Of a stretch of DNA of 64,000 nt, positions 47,837 to 57,328 are shown piece after piece. Both the position numbers and the translations under genes were made by a program. Numbering within the stretch: position 1 is the first letter of the stretch; every line of letters begins with the position of its first letter. Source of the DNA: Acarospora socialis (lineage: Eukaryota; Ascomycota; Lecanoromycetes; Acarosporales; Acarosporaceae); contig JAMYGW020000009.1 of the NCBI GenBank assembly GCA_025617375.2, positions 62,001 to 126,000 of the forward strand, written 5' to 3'. The notes under the pieces are model-generated. The model saw only the letters and a program-made list of their open reading frames with translations. It was not told the origin of the DNA and made no database searches.

Positions 47837-49468
47837 ATGGTTGAAGGAGACGTGGTTCAGGCGAAGAAGTCCTTTATGGGCATGCCGGTAAGCTCGTCGA
47901 CGTCCGACCGAATACATCCCAATCTATCGAGCTTCGACGGAGACTTGCTTCATCAATCGAGAGTCGCATGGACCTACCAGGCAATGCAGAGCTTCACGAT
48001 GTTTCGATTGGCCTCTGCTCAGACTGATATCGGTGTTGGTGTTTGATTGACTGAGACTCTGTTGGCTGACAGATTCTTACTACAGGGCTTCGTGGTTGAC
48101 TTCTTGAGTACGTTCACCTTAAATCCTCCAATCGTCCTTGCGTACGGAGGGATTCCAGCTGAGTGGATTCTCGCTTCGACAATTGTCCACGCCAGGGCCT
48201 ATCTTCCAATACTGACGTCCATATCTAGTGGGTGGTGTATCCGCTGCTGTCTCGAAAACCGCAGCTGCACCCATCGAGCGTGTCAAGCTTCTCATTCAAA
48301 ATCAGGTAAGCTTGGTTCATTTGTTTTAACAACACTGAGACCCGTATGAAACGCATATATCCAGCGTGTACAATATCTTTACTGCATCCAGTTGGGAACT
48401 CTTGCTGCCGAGTTTGTTCCTTCAGCCTCATCGAAGCTGGGGAGCTCAGTAATCTTCCTTCTCAATCTGGCATTCCTTTGTTGATCAAGGCATCTGGTTG
48501 CTAGTAGAGTGCAAACTGACCGGAATGGCTTTGCTTAGGATGAAATGCTTAAATCCGGACGTTTGGACCGGAGGTACAATGGTATCATCGACTGCTTCCG
48601 TCGTACGGCGGGTGCCGAGGGTATCGTTGCGCTGTGGAGAGGTAACACCGCCAACGTCATCCGTTACTTCCCCACCCAGGCTCTCAACTTCGCCTTCCGC
48701 GACACCTACAAGTCGATGTTCGCGTACAAGAAGGAGCGAGATGGCTATGCTAAGTGGATGATGGGTAACTTGGCGTCTGGTGGTGTACGTACAGCAACCC
48801 TGGTTATCATGGTCTGGTGCTGATTGATATATTAGGCTGCTGGTGCTACTTCCCTCCTTTTCGTGTACTCCTTGGACTACGCCCGTACTCGTCTTGCCAA
48901 CGATGCCAAGAACGCCAAGAGCGGTGGTGAACGTCAATTCAACGGTCTGATCGATGTCTACAAGAAGACTTTGGCTAGCGACGGTGTTGCTGGTCTGTAC
49001 CGTGGTTTCGGTCCTTCCGTGGTTGGTATCATCGTTTACCGTGGTCTGTACTTCGGCATGTACGATTCAATCAAGCCTGTTCTTCTCGTCGGTCCTCTTG
49101 AGGGTAACTTCCTGGCCTCCTTCCTTCTCGGCTGGACCGTCACCACTGGTGCTGGTATCGCTTCTTACCCGCTCGACACCATCCGTAGACGTATGATGAT
49201 GACTTCCGGCGAGGTTAGTGCACAGTCCTCACCTGTCTAGTTTCACTGTTTTGTCCAATGACTAATCTCCGGTTTTATGTAGGCTGTTAAGTACAAGTCG
49301 TCCATGGATGCCGGCCGACAGATCATCGCCCGGGAAGGTATCCGGTCACTCTTCAAGGGTGCTGGTGCCAACATTCTCCGTGGTGTTGCCGGCGCTGGTG
49401 TGCTCTCCATCTATGACCAGGCCCAATTACTCATGTTCGGCAAGGCCTTCAAGGGTGGATCCGGTTAG
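47837..49468 (+). CDS. Mitochondrial ADP/ATP carrier
   Basis: Exchanges matrix ATP for cytosolic ADP across the inner mitochondrial membrane. Six exons (47837-47887, 48086-48107, 48229-48305, 48539-48784, 48836-49213, 49283-49468) join in frame to 319 aa; the second exon is only 22 nt. Three carrier repeats are present, with [28 protein letters not shown] and [16 protein letters not shown] as the PxD/ExxR/K signatures; RRRMMM identifies ADP/ATP carriers. Further marks: [20 protein letters not shown] and a C-terminal [20 protein letters not shown]. The N terminus is short, as in other ascomycete AAC proteins. Nothing is odd apart from the micro-exon. The call is close to certain; yeast has several AAC genes, so no number is given. 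Confidence 0.98.
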
Positions 49469-50115
49469 AGAATTTTACACAAATACCGCTAAGGAAAGGT
49501 GGATGAAACCGGTGAAGAGTGGTGGGTGTGTGTAGGCGGCAGAGGGGGTGTAGACCGGGGATCGATGAAAGTTGTGGAAGCTGTTGTGGGTCTGAAGCTG
49601 GATGTAGTGTGGAAGTGGGGATGTCTTTGACATTGCTGTACTTTACTGCCTAGCAATTTCCTAATTGTACTTCATTGGTCTGCACTCCACTTGCCCTCAG
49701 TCTCAGTTGTTGCGGCAATGCGCTCAAGATGGCAACAGGCTTAGTTTGCAAAGAGTGATGTGGAGGCGGCAAGGAAGTTTATAACGCACATAAGCGTATA
49801 ACATACCCTACTTATCCAAGCTGTCCCCTCACACGTGACTACAACGCTAGCGCGCGTTAAAGGGAGCTTTGCCGAGCAGAGACTGGGGGAGCTCCATAAC
49901 CTCTACTCCGTAGACGTGTTATGTTTCGATCACCCACAACTGCAACCTGAATACTACAAGCAAATTGAAGTTTGTGGTTCAATCAACCTTAAGTCAGAGT
50001 ATCTTGCTATAAGATCAGCGTTCTTTCTGAGCTGGCTGAGGTTCTTGGCTCAAGCAACGTAATCTGTTGGCTTCGTCCCTACTGTATAGATAGTATTTCC
50101 TTCCTTACAGTCAAG
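49469..50115. other. Spacer between carrier and proline-rich protein genes
   Basis: About 0.65 kb holding the 3' flank of the carrier gene and the promoter of the next gene. No additional gene was accepted. Confidence 0.5.
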
Positions 50116-51009
50116 ATGTCAGGCGTTACGATTCATACGTCCAGTCCAATCACTGCAGCGAAACCCAGTGGTATTACGCCTCAGACAATGTCTTCGGAAG
50201 GACAGACAGTATCTGCAACTCCAGCAAGCAACTCTGCCACTCGTACGACAGCTGCGCCCTCGTCATCCACCTATCAGCCATCCTATCGTCCAGCTGTCCC
50301 CGGGCAAGCATTAACTCCAGCTCCGACCTCAGCTGTGTCTAGACCTGCGCAGCAGCCAACCGTTACCCCAACTATGACATCGACGACATCCAGTTATGAT
50401 GGGCCTCCAGCTCCGCAACCAGGACCAACTCCTTCTCCTTTCACGCACACATCTAACGCAAAACCTACTGTACCACCTCCGCCGAAAGCCGGTGAGAAGC
50501 CACAGCCGGCTGAATACTACACTCCTGCACGATCGCCAGCACCGACGCATAGAGTGCTTCCGCAGTCTTATCCACCACAAGCTTCCATACCCGCCCCGGC
50601 ATCACAGAGCTTCGGACAACCGTCTGGATCTACAACAGGAACAACCAATGCACCTTCATACCCGTATTCAAACCCGAGTAATATGTTCGGCGCACAGTTC
50701 CAAGCTCAACCACCACCAACACATTCAACACAGTTAGGGGTCCAGGGAGCTGGTGGGGATCCAAGGAGACCGAGCTTTGAGCACCCCCCTGGCTACATGC
50801 AAAACCCGTATGCCTCGGCTCAGCAGTATAATCAACGCAACGAGTCTCCGTCCGTGGGCTATACTGGGCCCTCTAGTACCAGTAATAATGGCGTTCACGA
50901 TGGCGAAGGGATGTCATTATGGGATACGGCGAAGAGTTGGGCGAAGTCTGCAGGAGAGAAAGCTAGTCAAGTCGAGAGCGATATTTGGAAAAGAATCAAT
51001 AAGGATTGA
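50116..51009 (+). CDS. Pro/Ser/Thr-rich protein of unknown function with C-terminal amphipathic helix
   Basis: One exon, 297 aa. About 250 residues are disordered and low in complexity, rich in Pro, Ser, Thr, Gln and Ala (PAQQPTVTPTMTSTTSSYDG and similar). The only folded-looking part is the last 35 residues, SLWDTAKSWAKSAGEKASQV and on to WKRINKD, which would form an amphipathic helix with regularly spaced Trp. No signal peptide or membrane span. I do not recognise a named family; the short conserved-looking helix suggests a membrane- or partner-binding tail. The start is the first ATG and the frame is clean, and the amino-acid bias plus the preserved tail argue for a real gene. Confidence 0.75.
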   Translation: MSGVTIHTSSPITAAKPSGITPQTMSSEGQTVSATPASNSATRTTAAPSSSTYQPSYRPAVPGQALTPAPTSAVSRPAQQPTVTPTMTSTTSSYDGPPAPQPGPTPSPFTHTSNAKPTVPPPPKAGEKPQPAEYYTPARSPAPTHRVLPQSYPPQASIPAPASQSFGQPSGSTTGTTNAPSYPYSNPSNMFGAQFQAQPPPTHSTQLGVQGAGGDPRRPSFEHPPGYMQNPYASAQQYNQRNESPSVGYTGPSSTSNNGVHDGEGMSLWDTAKSWAKSAGEKASQVESDIWKRINKD

Positions 51010-51577
51010 TAGTTTTCTGCACTTTCGGATCAGGCGTATGGCTGTGGCTAGTTCTGAAATGGATGATGCGGCGTTTGTAAGAGCTCGATACATCCTAACA
51101 TGGCTGCTCGAATCACGGAGGATGTCGAGGCTACAAATAGATTTTACTGGCCAATGGTTGCTTGCAGTCGAGCGTGGATGGGGATTTGCCAACCTGAGTT
51201 AACGTCAAAGGCCGAACCGCCCGTGGTCCAATATCCCTAAATCAGTACAGGTTACTCTCACTTTGCAGAAAATACCAACGTCTATACTAGAATGTTTCGC
51301 TTCAACGAAATTGTGCTATACCGTCCATGTGCTTAGGATTGTTGTGAGAAAAGATGCTACCTTATATTCGTATTGACTCGTCTCGCTGACATTCCCAGGT
51401 CTCTGATTCAAAACACTTTGGCTGAGTGTATATCGTAAGACAGTTGCCAATTAGAGCGTCCTAATCCCAATCCTACGTTGCCCTGACCTCTTGGCTTGGT
51501 GTCATAACTCCGGCGCACCTGAACCCTGAACCCCAAGTGCTACCCACTGGATCAAGTGGTTTGAAGAACTCCCGACC
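51010..51577. other. Spacer before the dehydrogenase gene
   Basis: About 0.57 kb with no supported feature; it holds the 3' flank of the proline-rich gene and the promoter of the dehydrogenase gene. Confidence 0.5.
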
Positions 51578-52701
51578 ATGGCGACCTATCGAGCAATCGT
51601 CCACACCGGCCCCGACAAGCCTATCTCCCTTGAAACTTTACCCAAGCCAACCGCAAAAGCTGGTCAAATTATCGTGCGCGTTCTCTCGATCTGCATCCTC
51701 CCCTACATACGTGCAATCCAGACTGGCAGTCGACTCTACCCTCTAGCGCTCCCCCTAACGCCCGGCCAATCCGCCATCCGCCGCGTCGAGCAACTTGGCC
51801 CTAACGCAGTCTGTCTCACCCAGGGCCAACTCGTGCTCTGCGACACCACATCCGAGCCCGCGACGACCCCGATTTGACCATTCTAATGGGCCTCTTCGCC
51901 GCCGCCATACCCGACGCTCGCAAACTCATACACGGCCCCTGCCGCAACGGCACCTTCGCCGAGTATGTCAAAGCCTTGCTCGAGAACGTCTTCGCCTTTG
52001 ACGATGATGTGCTGCTGCACCAGATGCACTACTCCGTGCACGACCTTGGCGTCATCCTCCCGTGCCTCGTCCCCTTCGGCGGCCTACCAGATACAAGCGT
52101 TATGGCGGGCGATGTGGTCATCGTCGCGCCAGCCACCGGCTTTTTCGGCGGCGCGGCCGTCGCGGTAGCGCTGGCGATGGGGGCACGCGTCATCGCTGCC
52201 AGGCGGAACTCCGCTGCGCTAGCAAGTCTCATGTCTACATTCGGTTCGACCGGGCGCTTCAAGACCGTTATGCTAAATGGCGACGCAGCCGTCGACACCG
52301 CCGCCCTGAAGGCCGCCACCCCGCACGGCGTCAGTGCAGACGCCTACATTGACTTCTCGCCGCCCGCCGCGGCCGACAGCACGCATGTCAAGGCCACGCT
52401 GTGTACCCTGCGGCCGCGTGGGAGGGCCATCTTCATGGGTGGGATCGCGGGTGATGTCAACGTTCCATATGGGGTCGTGATGCATGGCAATTTGCAGATT
52501 CAAGGGAGGTATATGTATGCGCGGGAAGATGTGCTACAAATGATCAAGATGGTCGAAATGGGGAATCTGAAGTTGGGAGGGAATGTGGGCGTTGGTGTTG
52601 TGGGGCCATTCACGCTCGAGCGGGTGCAGGAGGCGTTAGAGGTGGCCGGGGGGGTTGCCAAGGTGGGGGCAGTTGATTGTTTTGGAGCCTTGATGGGTTG
52701 A
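51578..52701 (+). pseudogene. Zinc-type alcohol dehydrogenase-like (MDR) gene with a reading-frame break
   Basis: Medium-chain dehydrogenase/quinone-reductase family. The first frame encodes the GroES-like half (MATYRAIVHTGPDKPISLET, LPYIRAIQTGSRLYPLALPL) and stops at 51,875. The second frame, from about 51,855, carries on exactly where the family expects it: ARDDPDLTILMGLFAAAIPD, GTFAEYVKALLENVFAFDDD, then the Rossmann half (VVIVAPATGFFGGAAVAVAL, MGARVIAARRN, DAYIDFSPPA, GNLQIQGRYMY). The two frames differ by one base over a run where no intron fits, so one base seems lost near 51,855. Everything else is intact, which means either a very young pseudogene or a sequencing or assembly error. 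The classical zinc ligands are not obvious, as is usual for this subgroup. Substrate unknown. Confidence 0.8.
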
Positions 52702-53883
52702 TGTCGGGTCTGAACTCTGGGTTGACAGTAGAGCAGCTCCTGGGGGAGACATTGTGTACATCTCGTCGTGGTATCGCTCTCTCGAAGTTATCACCCCTCG
52801 CCCTAAGACCCTGCCCTCCCTATATTGCCTCAAGCAAGGTTTCGATAGATAAATCTGACTATATTAGTGTTCTAACTGACGCTTGATCGGGTTAGGTGAA
52901 AATCTGGCAAGATTTGAAGAGGGGTCTTTGGAAGTTTAGAGTATGTGAACGGTATAGCTGAAATTCAGGGGGTTGGGGAGGGTCTCAGCTTTCTTGACAT
53001 GCAGAGGATAATAAGAAAAAGAAATGGATATGACAACGAGAAAAGCTAAAGATACACTCGAGCGGACCAAGGATCAAGCCTATTTAATTAATCACCAAAG
53101 TCCACTGAGGCCCAGACTACCCGCCACCACCGTTGTTAGAGATTCTTTCTATTCACTGATGATATTTGGCAGGACGGACTTTCGCTCGCGGAAAAAGGCA
53201 AAAACACATTCGAGCAGACCAGGGGTCGAACTCGGTGTGTTTAAGGAGGCTTTCTAAGTTCAGGGCATTGTCGTTAGATCATGTGGAAGGATGTTGCATC
53301 GAAGTCCACTGAGCCAGGCTACCCGCCACCGTTATGAGTAATGTTTCTCATCAATATATAATCCTTTGTAGGACATACTCACAGTCTATATAGAGGGGTG
53401 CCTGTAGAGAAAGCGATGTCAGATTGCTTTGTAGAGGTCTTCTGGCCTTGTTAGTTACGAGAACTACCGGTGTTGTTTCTACACTGGGATGAGCTGTTCT
53501 CTTCACCAATATCTAACCTCATTGAGTCTACCGCAGGACAACAGCAGAGCCCTCCATGAGAGTAGGTGCAATGGCGGATATGGTTCAATATGAATGCAAC
53601 CCTGTATCGGGTACGATGCATATGTATCCTACATCTGAAGCATTGAGATTCTTTCCCTTTTCGTGGATCAGAACACCAAAAGCATATACGTAAGCACATA
53701 TGATTATGTCCTCGACTTAGCTCGGATGGTGGTTCTATTACCTAGCAGCGTGTCTATGGTGAACTCCCCAACTCCTCGCCATCGCCCCCAAAAGCCACCA
53801 AAAAGGTCAAAGGGGCAAACTCAAAGCGAGAACATCACGATCGAAACCAGAAGGGTAATCTGACAGACCTCACGGTACAGGTT
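52702..53883. other. Spacer with a diverged repeat, no gene
   Basis: About 1.2 kb between the dehydrogenase and the MFS transporter. Apart from the direct repeat at 53053-53376 I see no coding or RNA feature. The right end is the 3' flank of the transporter gene. Confidence 0.5.
53053..53376. repeat. Diverged direct duplication, two copies
   Basis: Copy 1 (about 53053-53177) and copy 2 (about 53206-53376) share three blocks in the same order: CACTCGAGCGGACCAAGGAT against CATTCGAGCAGACCAGGGGT; AAGTCCACTGAGGCCCAGAC against AAGTCCACTGAGCCAGGCTA, both continuing into ACCCGCCACC; and a TTCT-TCA-GAT-GGAC tail. In the first block the differences are all transitions. Copy 2 has about 50 bases of extra sequence between the first two blocks. 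It may be the remains of a mobile element altered by point mutation; the family is not recognisable. Confidence 0.6.
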
Positions 53884-56108
53884 TCACAGACCATACACGA
53901 ACGTAAGTCGATCATCGCCTCTCCTCCGCCACCCTGCTGCCGTCCCCTCACTCGCACGATCCGAGTCCGTCGTTCTACCACCCTGAATCCATCTATCGAT
54001 CCGATCAGCAAAGCCCGACAAACCCAGTATATCCAGCAAGCCTCTCCTCCGCCGAAAAGGACCCGCCCCCCAGCTCTTCTCACGCTGGATCTCCACACCA
54101 GACCAAGACGCCAGTATCTGCGCGCGAAGCTGATTCTCACGCCGCAGCAAGGCGCGAAAAGCGACGTATCCGAGGAAGGCAAACAGCACGGAGACGAAGG
54201 TGACGTAGAAAGGGAGGCGATAGTGCGGCGCGTATCGGGGGGCGAAGAGCAAGGCGGAGAAGAGTCCGGCGAGGGTGCCCCAGCCGTTGATGCCGAGCAC
54301 GATGGCGCGTTTGCCCGGTTCCTCGATGTTGCCAGCTAGCCAGGCGACGGTCAGGGGGCTGGCGACGAAGCTGCCCGCCAGCAGGACGCAGAGACCGGCG
54401 TAGCGGGCGCGGTAGGCGGCCTCGGGAAGTGTGACGGTGGCGGTTAGGCCGAGCAGGTTGATGGCGAGGCCGCAGAGGATGGGGAGGATGCGTTCGCGTC
54501 TCTTGTCGCTCCACCAGGCGAAGAGCCAGAGCGTGAGGGCGCCGGTGATGAAGGGTGGGGCGGTGAGGAGGTTGGCGCGGATGGGGTCGACGCCGAGGCC
54601 TTTGACGACGAGGGGGAGGAAGACGGAGAACGCCATTGCGGGAATGCTGGAGCAGATGTTGATGATGAGGAGGTACCAGATCTTCCAGTCGCTGAAGGCC
54701 TCTCGGATGTCGACGAGCGTGAGACCTTTGTCTGATGTGATGACGGTGGTTGAAGGTGTGCCCGCCTGATGCGGTTGGTCTGAAGTGGGATGCGGATTGC
54801 TGACGCTGTTCAGAAGATGATGATATTGCTCTTCATCCGTGTCACTATCAGATGCCGAGTCTGGACCCATCTCATTGTTCTCATCATCGTGGTCTTGCGG
54901 TGAGCTTTCGTTCTTAGCTGGTGATGAGTCAATGGGTCCCACCACTTGTCTGTCTTTCAGTACTCTCTGTTCAGCCCATTGACGTTCGTTGGCGCGCAGA
55001 AACCAGGCACTCTGCACGCTTCGAGGTAGCCAGAAGAACCCGATGAGTGCGACGGAGATTGTCAATACTCCTTCGAGTAGAAACAGCACCTGCCACGGTC
55101 TCCACTTAGCGTGGAGATTACCTTTTACCCCGTGCTCTCTTGAAGGATGTTGAACCTGGTTATCTTCGGACGGGTAGGCGGAGAAAACTGCGTAGGATAT
55201 AACTCCTCCCAGCGCTCCAGCAACAGGGATTTGTCCATAGAAGAAACCAAGTCGTCGAGCAAACTCATAGCGGGTGTAGAAGAGCGAGAGGTAGGACACT
55301 GTGGTGGGATAGAAGCCGGCTTCGGGGACTGTCAGCAGTCCCTTCACTTATGTAGTTGACGAACAGGTCAACACGCTGAGTAAGTAGAGAGATAGGCCTC
55401 ATTATCATATGATCTATCAAGGTGATCTTTAGATCACCACCAAATTACATTGTCTTGTTTGAGGGGGTCAGATCACGCCCTAGTGACCACTCGCGCCCAG
55501 GAAGAAAACTTGCTCACTCATCGAAGTCGTGGTACTAAGGATGCAGTTTCCGAACAAGCAGGCGGAAAACGGAAGAGATGGCGTACAAGTCACTTACCTT
55601 CTAATATCCCAATCAGAATCCGCACAGTAATGAGCTCCCACTTCTTCCTTATCAACACGTGTGCTGCTGTGCAGACACCCCATAAAGCCATGCAGATTGG
55701 TACTATCCTGGCCATGCCATATCTTCTCCCGACCGCCGCTCCCACGGGTTGTAGGATGACGAAAAAAGCAAAGAAGCAGGCAACAGCGGTATTGAGATCT
55801 TGGGGTTGGAGACCCGCGTCTTTTGTAAAATTGGCGGTCTCCGCATTCCCAACATTGGAACGATCAAGGGAGTTGAAAAGAAACAAAAGCGATACGAAAG
55901 GGAGTAGGACGAGATCAAGCTTCAACACGGTGCGGTGGTTAAGTTCTTCTTCGAGCGAGGGGTTATCAGTGCCTATAGCTGGGGAATTTGCTGCCTCTGC
56001 TTGAGAAGATAGTGACATTGCAAACGATACTGTTGGACACTGCAAGAAGTCCGGTATGCTGTCATGGCGTGTTGATGTTTGGTCGGTGAGCTCGAACTCA
56101 TCAAGCAT
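53884..56108 (-). CDS. MFS transporter, Dal5/anion:cation symporter type
   Basis: Plasma-membrane symporter of the group that takes up allantoate, nicotinate, pantothenate and similar organic anions. Two exons (55598-56108, 53884-55319) join at GILE-AGFYPTTVSYLSLFYT to 648 aa; the acceptor AAG at 55320 gives the family sequence exactly. Twelve membrane spans can be traced in two halves. Marks: LDRSNVGNAETANF after the first span, GRRYGMARIVPICMALWG, RILIGILEAGFYP, and the C-terminal RRGDDRLTFVYGL. The central loop between spans 6 and 7 is long and acidic (about 85 residues with DHDDENNEMGPDSASDSDTD), a likely site of regulation. The stretch after the last span, with RRRRGLLDILGLSGF, is also longer than usual. 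The substrate cannot be set from sequence. Confidence 0.92.
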
Positions 56109-57328
56109 CGCCGAATCTCACTCAGCATTGTTCACCGAGCACCCAACCATACCAGTACATTCGAGTAATTGTCAAAGTACTCCTAGGGGTGATCTCATCT
56201 ATGAACACTGATACTGAACACAAGGTCTACAAAACATAGGTATGTGATTCTTCCCCTTCGTATCATGACTGCTAACGGGGCCGAGAAGCATCCAACCAAA
56301 CCAATTTCGCTTCCCGTGGAGGCTTGCCAAGACTGGCTGACATCAGCAGGTCCTGTACTTCGTACCTTGGCAACCGCCGATTGGTTGCCTCATTTGTTGA
56401 CAAAACAACAACGCGGCACTCAGAGCAGAGGCAAAACAGCGTGTTATAAGTTCGCATCACCATTTGCTGGTGGTACAGAATCCTCGACGTTGTTGCGAGT
56501 TCAACAGGACTCGCATCAAAGGTCAACGTCTTCAGAAATTATCAGACGACTCAATCCGTAAGCGCGTGGGTCCCACCCCACCCTTCCGCTATATGCTGCA
56601 CCTATCGTCACATTATTGATATAGCGATTCGTCAAGTCCAACCCGCCCGCATTACCCTAGTAAACGCTTGGATCTCGGCATCACCTATGACATCCTGAAA
56701 GACTGCATATCGCCGCTGTATGGTTGCATCTGTCATTGTTATGCATCGAAGGCTGCACGCGACGTGGGCGAGGAGCTTTCCCTTAAATGCCTCAGGGGCA
56801 TGACCACAAAGCCCGTAGAACTATAATTTAGAAAGACCTTGATATCGTGTTGCTTAATCTCTCTGCAGCTCCGCCGTTAGTATCATGAGACATTGACATC
56901 CCGAGAGCGGGAGCGGGAGAGAACCAGAAACAGGGAGATTGGATTTACCGGGGGTACCCTCCTTCGGCGCTTTGACCAACTTGAGATTCATAACACTGCA
57001 ACGAAAACTTCGTCGACACACCGCACGGGCGCCAATAATTCCCCAAGTCTAACAAAGCTTCCAACATCTACGTATTTGAATCTTAGTACCAGTTGGTGTT
57101 ATTTTACTGGGTCAAACACATATCTAACCAGCAGCGTGAGAGCTCAAACGAAACAGCTCTGACGCAGCGTCAACTTTGCTATACCATGAAGCGGAAATGG
57201 CAACCTTTACAGTTCCGACATAAACGTTTGCAGCAGCTTTAGCTAGAAACCAGAGAACGTCCGAGGAACTTCTTGTGAGATTTGGGGAGCCACACATCAC
57301 CCGAATCTAGCTCGGACGCTTTCACAGC
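56109..57328. other. Spacer, divergent promoters
   Basis: About 1.2 kb between the MFS transporter and the KEARE-repeat protein, which are divergently transcribed. No gene recognised; open frames at 56244-56561 and 56893-57162 have no signature. Confidence 0.5.

Noticed and set aside
53206-53245. GGGGTCGAACTC resembling a tRNA T-arm
   Set aside because: No matching acceptor, D-arm or anticodon stem around it; belongs to the diverged direct repeat.
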